Of a stretch of DNA of 64,000 nt, positions 20,153 through 27,525 are shown one piece after another (positions within the stretch are counted from its first letter, which is position 1; each line of letters opens with the position of its first letter). The DNA comes from Desulfuromonadaceae bacterium (lineage in GTDB: Bacteria > Desulfobacterota > Desulfuromonadia > Geobacterales > Pseudopelobacteraceae): NCBI GenBank assembly GCA_028683855.1, contig JAQUHA010000001.1:186001-250000 (forward strand), written 5' to 3'. The position numbers were made by a program, and so were the translations under genes. The notes under the pieces are model-generated. The model was not told where the DNA came from. It did no database searches and saw only the letters and a list, made by a program, of their open reading frames with translations.

Positions 20153-20764
20153 TCAAATTTCAAACAATTCCCGCGCGGCTTTACTATTTCGCTTCTTATC
20201 AGCTACTACGGCAGGGAGGCAGGATTCTTTTAAAGAACATCCCTCACACCTCTTGTCATTCACCGGCGACGGAGTGATGCGCTTTGCCAGCATTTCGGCA
20301 ACCAGTAACACCACATTTTCCACCCGTTGCCGCATAATCTCTGTAAAAACGATTTCCTTCCGCTCCCGCGAGCCGTGCCAGAAGATTGCCCCCTTTTCCA
20401 CCCTGACGCCGAACATCTCCTCCAGGCAGAGCGCTTGGGCGCAAAGTTGAATAAAGTCATTCTCAAATTCTTTATGTCGTCCCGCCTTATATTCAATCGG
20501 ATATGGAATACCATTGTGAAACTCGACAAGGTCCGTTTTTCCGGTCAGATTAAGTCGCCGCGACCAAACAGGTAATGCCCGTTCACAGCGAATTCCCGAT
20601 ACTTCATGTGAAGAGTCATCGTGGACATTTTCATGAACCTCATTGCCGCGCATGGTATAGATGTTTTCGCTCCAGACCTGTTCCATATGCACCAAAGCAC
20701 AGCGACGTGGACAGAAAAGGTAATGGTTCAAGGCAGAAATCATGATCGGTTCAAGATCTTCCAT
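20153..20764 (-). CDS. cas4: CRISPR-associated exonuclease Cas4
   Basis: A 203-residue RecB-family nuclease with an iron-sulfur cluster. Cluster cysteines are C18 (or C22) in LFCPRRCALVH and C173, C176, C182 in RCEGCSLKESC. The RecB nuclease motif supplies D78 (GKTDLVEF), E91 and K93 (PIEYKAG), with Q107 or Q110 nearby (FIQLCAQ). Cas4 trims prespacers and selects PAM-proximal ends for Cas1-Cas2. It begins 9 nt after cas3 and is followed 13 nt later by the RhuM-family gene rather than by cas1. Confidence 0.95.
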   Translation of the reverse strand: MEDLEPIMISALNHYLFCPRRCALVHMEQVWSENIYTMRGNEVHENVHDDSSHEVSGIRCERALPVWSRRLNLTGKTDLVEFHNGIPYPIEYKAGRHKEFENDFIQLCAQALCLEEMFGVRVEKGAIFWHGSRERKEIVFTEIMRQRVENVVLLVAEMLAKRITPSPVNDKRCEGCSLKESCLPAVVADKKRNSKAARELFEI

Positions 20765-20773
20765 CGCTCCCTC

Positions 20774-22978
20774 TCAGATACAACAATTGTCAGTAAAATC
20801 CGCGACAGTCAATACTCCCGCCATGTAGCCAAGAAATTCGTCATAGGCAAGTGTCCAGGCGGATAAATTTGTATTCCCCTGTAAAGGTGCAACAGCGAAG
20901 TTGGCACCCTTGGCAGTATAAATTGATACGGATTTCATTTGTACTTCCCTGAAATCAATCTTTTCATGATTCTCGATGCGATGGCGTAAATCTTCATCAA
21001 CAATTACCGTCATGGTGTTTGAAGGGATAACGCTGAATTGTTCGTTGACCAGCGGGAAATTGTAATTTTTCTCTGCTTTGATAATCGGATCATCCGTACA
21101 CATTCCCTGACTGCGGTTGCGGATTTCCCGCTTCATAGCCTCGCTGCAATATTCCGGTGACACCGTGCCTTCGCCATACATCTGCGCCAGCACCTGGGCG
21201 GAGATTTTGAATGACGGATGCTCTTTCAATAACTCCCCTGGCCGTATCCTGAACCCCCATAGCTCGGTACTTCCATATTCACCTGACCGGTTTGCTCTTC
21301 CTCCTGTCTGGATTGAACTTACCAAACTGCACAGTTCACGGGCTGGCGTTTTGAATGAAAAATCCACACCAGCTTCCACACACGAAGTTGCTACCAACGT
21401 CCAGCCAGTATCGTTTTTGTCTTTCAGGCGTTCTTTTATACACGCAATCGTTTTCTTGCGATGGATCGGGGCCAATGCGGTTGAGAGATGTTCGATATTC
21501 TCCCTGCCGTGGCGTTTGGCAAGTTCCCGTGCAACCACAGCCGCAGACTGTACCGTGTTCAGAATAACCAGACGTGGTCCCGGAAGAGTTTCAATCCAGT
21601 CACATAAACCATCCAACGACATTGGGTCTTCTTTGATACGGTAGTGAATACGTTCTTTTTCAGCTTTTCTAACCGGCTCGCCTACCTCATGCGGCACCAG
21701 TTCTGGTAATGATCCGGTTTTCTCGGAAAACTCGCGAAGCTCCCAGAATTTTGTCAAAGAACCGGAAGCCATGACGATATAGCACCCCCAATCGCGCACC
21801 AACTCCTGCAACCATTTCCACGCCTGGGGCCAGAGGTGGGCAGGCAAGGCGGCGTGCGCTTCATCAATAAAAATTGCGGAACCAGCCATCTGGTGGAGCT
21901 TGCGTAGTGTTGCCGGATGATTGCTTGCCAATGTTTCGAAAAACTGTACGGCTGTTGTCACCGTTACCGGCGCATTCCAGAGAAAGGAAAAAGCACGGTT
22001 GGCCTCTTCTTCAAATTCCGCCTTGTGATGATGGGCAGCCACCACTCTTTCCGGTTCTTCTCCATCGCACAATAATGCGTTGCGATACACCTCAACGGAT
22101 TGGTCAATGATATTTGTGAATGGCAGCACTACAAACACTCTACGAAGTCCATTCTCTTTAGCGACATTGAGCAGATGCGCCATTACTGCGGTTGTTTTAC
22201 CGGTGCCAACCGGACTGTTACAGGCAATCAGGCTATTTTCAGCAGGATGAGCTGAGCGGCAGGCATCATATACCTGCCGTCGAAGTGCATTTCTTTCTTC
22301 CTTACCTTGTTCAGCGGGTATGTTTGCAACATATTTATCAAGGGCGGCAAGGCGCTTTGCCGGTTCAAGGAGAACTTCGCCTTCGGGAACAGTATTCCCG
22401 CAGTGCCGGGCACTGTCAGTGTGATCAGCATCCACAAGGCATGACAGAGCCATTCGCATAAACAGGGGATTTGCTCCCTTTTTTTCATTCCAATCATTTT
22501 CTGAAACGCCACAAACGCCAATTTCAGCAGCATGTATCTCTAGATATCTGGTCAGCCAAGCCTCCGTATTCTCTTTGGCGGAAGGCTCACGAAACATACC
22601 GGCTTTCTTGACTTGCTCTTCTCTGAGTGAAGGTAAACCTTCATGATGTGAATGGACAAATAATGCCGCCAGTTTATTCGCCAGTTTCTTGGGATCAGAC
22701 ATCAGATGAGCCGCACCTGCATCCCAATGCTTTGTCGGCAAACTTCCTTTACCGGCTGCACGTAACGTCTTCTGATTGCCATCGTCCAGTTTGCCGAGAT
22801 CGTGATATTCAGCGGCATACCCCACCGCATTCCGCAAAAGCCGATCAAAGGCGGTGTATGCCGATGCCTTTTCAGCAAAATCGTTAGCCATTCGTATGAC
22901 TTCCGAAACGTGCTGCCTATATGTCTGCGCCGGAATCCCCTTTTCTGGTTTAGGGCTACGGGCAAAATATTCGTTCAT
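20774..22978 (-). CDS. cas3: CRISPR-associated helicase/nuclease Cas3 (HD plus DExH)
   Basis: A 734-residue fusion. The N-terminal HD nuclease shows H23, H59-D60 (AEYHDLGKLD), H84 (KHWDAGAAHL) and H111-H112 (HSHHEGLPS). The helicase has Walker A with K261 (NSPVGTGKTTA), DEAH at 372-375 (IFIDEAHAALP), motif V (SCVEAGVDFSF) and motif VI (QTGGRANRSG). Cas3 is recruited by Cascade to degrade target DNA. Its start is immediately next to the cas7 stop. Lying between cas7 and cas4 is unlike the usual I-C order, in which cas3 leads the operon. Confidence 0.95.
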   Translation of the reverse strand: MNEYFARSPKPEKGIPAQTYRQHVSEVIRMANDFAEKASAYTAFDRLLRNAVGYAAEYHDLGKLDDGNQKTLRAAGKGSLPTKHWDAGAAHLMSDPKKLANKLAALFVHSHHEGLPSLREEQVKKAGMFREPSAKENTEAWLTRYLEIHAAEIGVCGVSENDWNEKKGANPLFMRMALSCLVDADHTDSARHCGNTVPEGEVLLEPAKRLAALDKYVANIPAEQGKEERNALRRQVYDACRSAHPAENSLIACNSPVGTGKTTAVMAHLLNVAKENGLRRVFVVLPFTNIIDQSVEVYRNALLCDGEEPERVVAAHHHKAEFEEEANRAFSFLWNAPVTVTTAVQFFETLASNHPATLRKLHQMAGSAIFIDEAHAALPAHLWPQAWKWLQELVRDWGCYIVMASGSLTKFWELREFSEKTGSLPELVPHEVGEPVRKAEKERIHYRIKEDPMSLDGLCDWIETLPGPRLVILNTVQSAAVVARELAKRHGRENIEHLSTALAPIHRKKTIACIKERLKDKNDTGWTLVATSCVEAGVDFSFKTPARELCSLVSSIQTGGRANRSGEYGSTELWGFRIRPGELLKEHPSFKISAQVLAQMYGEGTVSPEYCSEAMKREIRNRSQGMCTDDPIIKAEKNYNFPLVNEQFSVIPSNTMTVIVDEDLRHRIENHEKIDFREVQMKSVSIYTAKGANFAVAPLQGNTNLSAWTLAYDEFLGYMAGVLTVADFTDNCCI

Positions 22979-23839
22979 TTAGAACTCCATCAGATCTTTT
23001 AACGGTGCAATCTTTTCCTGTAAGGCAGCAGGCAATGTTGCCGGGATGTTGTACTCATTTCTATCAGAAGAGGCGTTTCCCGGCTGTTCTTTTTTGGTAG
23101 GAGTCAACGCGTCTATTAGTTTGAAGTCAGAACACGAGCCAAGTGGAGACTTATGTTCCATATACCAGGCGTTCAAAATTTCAACATTCGGGCGCACATA
23201 GGAACGAGTGTGAGCATAAGCGTGTGGAATCAGAGCCAACAACAGCTCAATATCTTTTGCCGTGCAGCCTGATTTATGAGCAGCGCTTGGATTTACAAAG
23301 TACGGCATACAATAGATGCCGTGCTGTACAATACGGTATGCCATCGGAGCCATTCCGCGATCCTTGTCTCCTTCCACACCAGCCTTGTTTGTGTTGGTAT
23401 GGCGCTCGATGATGATTGGTGCAATCGACAACCCCATGCCAAACTGCACCACGCCTGTTTTGATGGTATTAGCCGCCCCTTCTTCAAGAAACGTATTACC
23501 AAAGATCCGAGCATCCCAGTATTTTTGTTTAAAAACTTTGCCGCTATCTTTTAACTCATCCTTGATTTTGACCCGATCACGCCCACGAGATTCGAGGATA
23601 TCGAATTCTCCGTCAGCAAGTCCAAGTTTCTGCTTAAGCTCTGTCCAGACAGGCCCTTCCTTGTCTTCTACAAGGTCACGTAGTTTGCGTTTGAAAGACA
23701 CGGGTGAAATTTCTCCAAGTCCGTCAGGGCGCTGACGCGGATCGCTTTCACGGTCTGGGTCACCATTTGGATTTGAATTAATTGCCTCAATGACAAGCAG
23801 GCCGGTTGCACGCATAATTTTAGTAGGTTCGTTGGACAT
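22979..23839 (-). CDS. cas7: CRISPR Cascade backbone subunit Cas7 (Csd2/Csh2 family)
   Basis: A 286-residue Cas7 with the family signature INSNPNGDPDRESDPRQR near the N-terminus and a block VQFGMGLSIAPIIIERHTN. Multiple copies coat the crRNA spacer in Cascade. The Csd2/Csh2 type fits subtypes I-C and I-B. The gene follows cas8 after 32 nt and directly abuts cas3. RRM-fold assignment is from the family, not read from sequence. Confidence 0.94.
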   Translation of the reverse strand: MSNEPTKIMRATGLLVIEAINSNPNGDPDRESDPRQRPDGLGEISPVSFKRKLRDLVEDKEGPVWTELKQKLGLADGEFDILESRGRDRVKIKDELKDSGKVFKQKYWDARIFGNTFLEEGAANTIKTGVVQFGMGLSIAPIIIERHTNTNKAGVEGDKDRGMAPMAYRIVQHGIYCMPYFVNPSAAHKSGCTAKDIELLLALIPHAYAHTRSYVRPNVEILNAWYMEHKSPLGSCSDFKLIDALTPTKKEQPGNASSDRNEYNIPATLPAALQEKIAPLKDLMEF

Positions 23840-23871
23840 TTTTTCTCTCCTTTTCTGTGTAGTGTAGTGGG

Positions 23872-24240
23872 TTAATTTTTTTCTGATTCAAAACGGGCAA
23901 GATATCCAAGCAGCATCTGTGCTTTATCTGCATCATTTGAACGTTGCGGCAAAGTGGCATCTTTTAGTTGTTCTGAAACTTCTCCAAGATGTTTTAGAAA
24001 GGTCTTCACCAATCCCACTCTGTCACCCTCTTTTACCGTTCGTGCCCACGCCTGATAGGGAAGAACTCGCTGTGAGAGCATGGAAAGGGCTTTTTCAGGT
24101 GTTTCGAGTGCTGTCGCCATGAGTGCATTACCCACAAGCTGTGGAGGGATAGAACCCTTGCGAACTCCTTTGCAGTATTCGAGATGCAAGCTGTCGGCAA
24201 GGTTAAGAAACCTTCCGACCAGAAATGCTGCAGATGTCAT
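23872..24240 (-). CDS. Predicted internal translation product of cas8: Cas11-like small subunit
   Basis: Inside cas8, in frame at codon 569, an ATG (24238-24240) is preceded by a full Shine-Dalgarno AAAGGAG (24246-24252) with a 5-nt spacer. Translation from it gives 122 residues (starts MTSAAFLVGRFLNL, ends ARFESEKN), mostly helical in appearance. Internal cas11 translation from the 3' end of cas8 is known for type I-C, I-B and I-D systems, and this size and position match. Two such small subunits normally form the Cascade belly. Expression is inferred. Confidence 0.65.
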   Translation of the reverse strand: MTSAAFLVGRFLNLADSLHLEYCKGVRKGSIPPQLVGNALMATALETPEKALSMLSQRVLPYQAWARTVKEGDRVGLVKTFLKHLGEVSEQLKDATLPQRSNDADKAQMLLGYLARFESEKN

Positions 24241-25944
24241 AATTTCTCCTTTCATGTAACCAAGTTTGTGTAGCAGTAAACCGAAAATTGACGGTAATAA
24301 AAGAGTTTGCTTTGAATATTTTCGATCCGTTTTGAGGACATGCCCCTCTACATACGCCTGTCCAAGGGCTATCAGTAATGTTGAACAATTAAGCACCAGA
24401 GTACCAAGCGACCTGCCTGCGGTTTGTTTCAATTCAAAACCTTCTCCCAACAGCAGACATAATGCATCATTGACGCTAAACCCGATTGCACCTTCCGCAT
24501 GACTACCCTGGCGCATCCATACTGTGTTAAGGCACCAGATAACCTCCGCCGGGAATGGAGTTAGAGGTTTGATCCATGCCGCCTTATCACCTTTGTTTTT
24601 GCCAAAGCATCGAATCTCAATCGCGGGCATATTACGGCATCCATCCTGCCAACTTTGAGCAGACTGGATAACGTGTTTTGCAGAAAAGCGGTTACTGGTC
24701 AGTACCTTGGTACGAGCTTTGTCCATCTTGGCAAGGACGAATACGCGAATTTCACAATCAATCGTTTCGTTTATGGCGCCACGCAAGGCAGCGGTTATCT
24801 TCTCCGAGAGCACGCTAAAGAGCTCATCGTTCGGTTCGGTACCATCTTCTTCTACATCGCCAATCATACCTGCCAGATCTGGCAGGTCTTGTGGAATTAC
24901 CGAAGGATAGGCAAACAGCAGCATCGGCTTTTCCATGCGCCGCGACAGGTCGCACCAGGTTTTGCCTTTACGCTCCGGATTACCTAGCCATTCCAAAGCC
25001 CCTTTCATCCCTTTACGAGCTTCTTCACCGGCAGGAAATGAGTGAAAATCAATCATGCCATATCGAGCTTGGCAGGGAGACTCCTGATTCATGGCTCGAA
25101 GAATTACATTGCCGAGTGCATTCTTGAAACCGACGGGGGGAAACTTGCTATCCTTGCCGGTCGCATTACAACCAAATGCATCAAAGTCAGATCGGCTGTC
25201 TTTTCCTGAGGATTTTAGAAATTGTTTGTTCATCCAGCGTTGCACTTCCTGATGATTGGCAGGAAATTCAAGACTACTCCTGTCTGAAAGTTCGAGAATA
25301 ATCTGAAAATTTGTCGGCAACTTTCCGCCGTAAAAGAACATTGCATCGATGAGGCTAGAGTTCGGCGATTGGTTAATGGTTTGAGTGAACGCTGCTATCA
25401 ATTGTTCCTTGAATGTTGATGGTGTTATCAGCCTTGTCCTGGAAATCAGTTGCTTAATCGCAATGAAGCTTTGCGGTGGATCATTGATAAGGATGGAAAT
25501 ATCTGTTATTGGCTTTGTTAGGCAATCGGTCAGCTTTTCGATAGTCGGTTGTTTACTGACCCCATTTTTGTTAGTGGTCACTTCATCCCATAGAATTTCA
25601 CAGGCACCTGTGATAGCATTAACTTCCTCAGCTGTTATCTCAGAACCCTTATCAATGCGTTTCTTTATGTCTTTGATCTGTTCCTGCGTAACAGTGACTG
25701 CCGCTTTAAAGAGTGGTGGCATATTTAAAGCCGGAAAAGAGACACCATTTGCCTTTTCCCATTTTCTTACTTTCTGAACTTGTGAAACAGGAACTTGTTC
25801 AATGCCAGCAACATTTCCTTGTTCATCAAGGTAAACCCAAAATGTTAGATAATTGGGACATGCCTTGAAATTGGGATGCAGGTTGTCAACAGCTATACCA
25901 GCTTTTTCGAGACTTATTGCTAATTCGCGAAGTTCATTCAGCAT
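23872..25944 (-). CDS. Cascade large subunit, divergent Cas8c-like protein
   Basis: A 690-residue protein in the large-subunit slot between cas5 and cas7. It does not show an immediately recognisable Csd1 N-terminus and is longer than the ~570-640 residues I expect for Cas8c. Similarity is suggestive at both ends: an N-terminal LTFWVYLDEQGNVAGIEQV strand pair and a C-terminal segment FLVGRFLNLADSL ... MLLGYLARFE like the end of Csd1. Cas8 recognises the PAM and recruits Cas3. The start overlaps the end of cas5 by 11 bp. An internal start at 24240 may give a separate small subunit. The cas8 role rests largely on position and size. Confidence 0.72.
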   Translation of the reverse strand: MLNELRELAISLEKAGIAVDNLHPNFKACPNYLTFWVYLDEQGNVAGIEQVPVSQVQKVRKWEKANGVSFPALNMPPLFKAAVTVTQEQIKDIKKRIDKGSEITAEEVNAITGACEILWDEVTTNKNGVSKQPTIEKLTDCLTKPITDISILINDPPQSFIAIKQLISRTRLITPSTFKEQLIAAFTQTINQSPNSSLIDAMFFYGGKLPTNFQIILELSDRSSLEFPANHQEVQRWMNKQFLKSSGKDSRSDFDAFGCNATGKDSKFPPVGFKNALGNVILRAMNQESPCQARYGMIDFHSFPAGEEARKGMKGALEWLGNPERKGKTWCDLSRRMEKPMLLFAYPSVIPQDLPDLAGMIGDVEEDGTEPNDELFSVLSEKITAALRGAINETIDCEIRVFVLAKMDKARTKVLTSNRFSAKHVIQSAQSWQDGCRNMPAIEIRCFGKNKGDKAAWIKPLTPFPAEVIWCLNTVWMRQGSHAEGAIGFSVNDALCLLLGEGFELKQTAGRSLGTLVLNCSTLLIALGQAYVEGHVLKTDRKYSKQTLLLPSIFGLLLHKLGYMKGEIMTSAAFLVGRFLNLADSLHLEYCKGVRKGSIPPQLVGNALMATALETPEKALSMLSQRVLPYQAWARTVKEGDRVGLVKTFLKHLGEVSEQLKDATLPQRSNDADKAQMLLGYLARFESEKN

Positions 25945-26572
25945 AGAAGAGCCTCCCGTTTTCTACCCGGACATCAGATTTAAAAACCGGTTGTTTTTTT
26001 CCTGACGGTTCAAATACTGAATAGAGAAAACTGGGAAGATTGAGAGAAATATCTTCCTGTACCCGAGTTTCCTCGCGGAAAGGTCCTATGTAATCAGGCA
26101 CGAATTCACGCCAACCGAGAAACGGCGTGTCGTGCCATTGGCCTTTCACCAAACGGCGGCTAAATATGTCCTGGCAGGCATGCACTGCGTTAAGACCCTT
26201 GCTTGCTTGTAGTTTTGCCTTTTCAGACAAAGGGCGTGAGTGCCGAGCCGGCCTGATCTCTGCGTAAAGCCGGTAACACACGTTGATCAAAGTAGTTGCC
26301 AGCAACTGATAACTGCCACCCTTTTTAACCACCTCACCTTTACGAAGCGGCCCACCGTAATTCGTTGCATAGTTGTGGTAGATAATGGGTTTACAAATTT
26401 CCACCTTTGTCGGCACAATTTCTACCGTTTCAATCATGACGACACCTTCAAACAGGCCCTTTGCCGCAGAGTACGTCGGCAAAGGGTAGCTTACCGGCGA
26501 ATCGCCGGTATCCGGCCTTGTCCACATTGCTGTTGGCCCAGAAACTTCCATTTGAATCGCATAGGTTTTCAT
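25934..26572 (-). CDS. cas5: CRISPR-associated Cas5d (Cas5c), probable crRNA-processing endoribonuclease
   Basis: A 212-residue Cas5 of the I-C (Cas5d) type: N-terminal MKTYAIQMEVSGPTAMWTRP and later PFLGWREFVPDYIGPF are family-like. In I-C systems Cas5d replaces Cas6 and cuts the repeat hairpin; no cas6 is found here and the repeat forms a strong hairpin, which fits. The ATG at 26572 has AAAGGAGG 4 nt upstream; longer in-frame starts lack this. It is the first gene of the operon and overlaps cas8 by 11 bp. Catalytic residues could not be confidently placed. Confidence 0.9.
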   Translation of the reverse strand: MKTYAIQMEVSGPTAMWTRPDTGDSPVSYPLPTYSAAKGLFEGVVMIETVEIVPTKVEICKPIIYHNYATNYGGPLRKGEVVKKGGSYQLLATTLINVCYRLYAEIRPARHSRPLSEKAKLQASKGLNAVHACQDIFSRRLVKGQWHDTPFLGWREFVPDYIGPFREETRVQEDISLNLPSFLYSVFEPSGKKQPVFKSDVRVENGRLFYAE

Positions 26573-26643
26573 TGGTCCTCCTTTCAAAAAAATGATTTGC
26601 CATTTTGACGCGACTTCTCCACTATCCATTCTGGAGGTTCATT

Positions 26644-26937
26644 ATGCCGAAAACAATTTCAAACCAACTAATTTCTGCCCCTATGTTGCCTGCTGTTTTT
26701 AAAAAAGATCTTGAATCAACCAAAACCATCGGTTCTACATTCAATAAATTCCTTGCCCTACCGGATCTTGAAAAAGCTAATGTAGTTCTGGAATAGGAAC
26801 ACACAATCAAGCTTTCCGTAGCCTCCTTAGAAGCTATTTTTGCAATTATGGAAAACCCGCCTGAACCAAATGAATGTCTTAAACAGGCTATTAAACGTCG
26901 CCAGGATATGTTGTACTCGAATAAAAGTTCTCGATAA
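26644..26937 (+). pseudogene. Remnant of a DUF1778/TacA-like antitoxin gene
   Basis: An ATG with GGAGG 6 nt upstream opens a frame that meets TAG at 26794, then reads on in the same frame to TAA at 26935. After the stop the translation is EHTIKLSVASLEAIF ... IMENPPEPNECLKQAIKRR, closely like the C-terminus of DUF1778 antitoxins (ENPPEPNEAL type). The N-terminal ~45 residues do not match the family well, so the gene may also be recombined. It is divergent from the cas operon (71 bp between starts). Confidence 0.6.
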
Positions 26938-26949
26938 AAGTTCTTCTGC

Positions 26950-27126
26950 TCTCCGAAGTGTCATGCCGGAGCCCTTATTGCAGAACAGGCGGGGGTGATA
27001 GGGCTTTTTGTTGATGCGAAAAATGATTCAGCTCAAAATTTCTATCTGCGCCATGGTTCCCTGGTTATACCAGAACAACCCCTGAAACTTTTTCTACCAA
27101 TTCAAAGTATATGTAATGCGCTTTAA
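26950..27126 (+). pseudogene. Remnant of a TacT-like GNAT acetyltransferase toxin
   Basis: The frame ending in TAA at 27124-27126 reads ALIAEQAGVIGLFVDAKND, then AQNFYLRHGSLVIPEQPLKL and FLPI. This resembles the C-terminal third of GNAT toxins that pair with DUF1778 antitoxins (VDAKD, FYxRxGF, LFLP). The N-terminal acetyl-CoA-binding part is missing. It follows the antitoxin remnant in the usual antitoxin-toxin order, so the pair is a decayed tacAT-type module. Confidence 0.6.
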
Positions 27127-27467
27127 CTGAGTTGCCGCGCTATTTATAGATGCTCTTCAACCGTGTGGGTTTGCCTGAGAAGGTTCTCGAGGTTCTCGCT
27201 GTGAGCTATATATTTCAAATCAATTTTACCCTCGTTATATTTCCGCCCCGAAACTATCACATATAATTTTAATAATATACGTTTCTAATAATATCTATGC
27301 TCAAAATTAATCGGTTGTGTTTAGTCTGTAATATTTTGAATCTACACGAACACCCCTCCCATTTAGTGTCCTACGTCAAAAGATATCTCTGATTTATCAT
27401 ATCATCTACTTACTTTCTTAAATTCTGACTCTGTTTGAAGCAGTCCGTAAATGCGCTTAAAGAAGAA
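27127..27467. other. AT-rich intergenic stretch without recognisable gene
   Basis: This stretch lies between the toxin remnant and the terminator of the cytochrome gene. I see no plausible ORF, RNA gene or repeat; it may be decayed sequence at the edge of the CRISPR island. Confidence 0.5.
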
Positions 27468-27496
27468 GGGGTCGCAACCTGTTTGGCTGCGACCCC
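27468..27496 (-). terminator. Rho-independent terminator of the 9-haem cytochrome gene
   Basis: Nine-bp arms GGGGTCGCA and TGCGACCCC enclose an 11-nt loop; on the minus strand the hairpin is followed by TTCTTCTTT. It lies 30 nt beyond the stop of the cytochrome gene. Confidence 0.85.
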
Positions 27497-27525
27497 TCGT
27501 GTAACTACATTTTCAGATTATCAGA

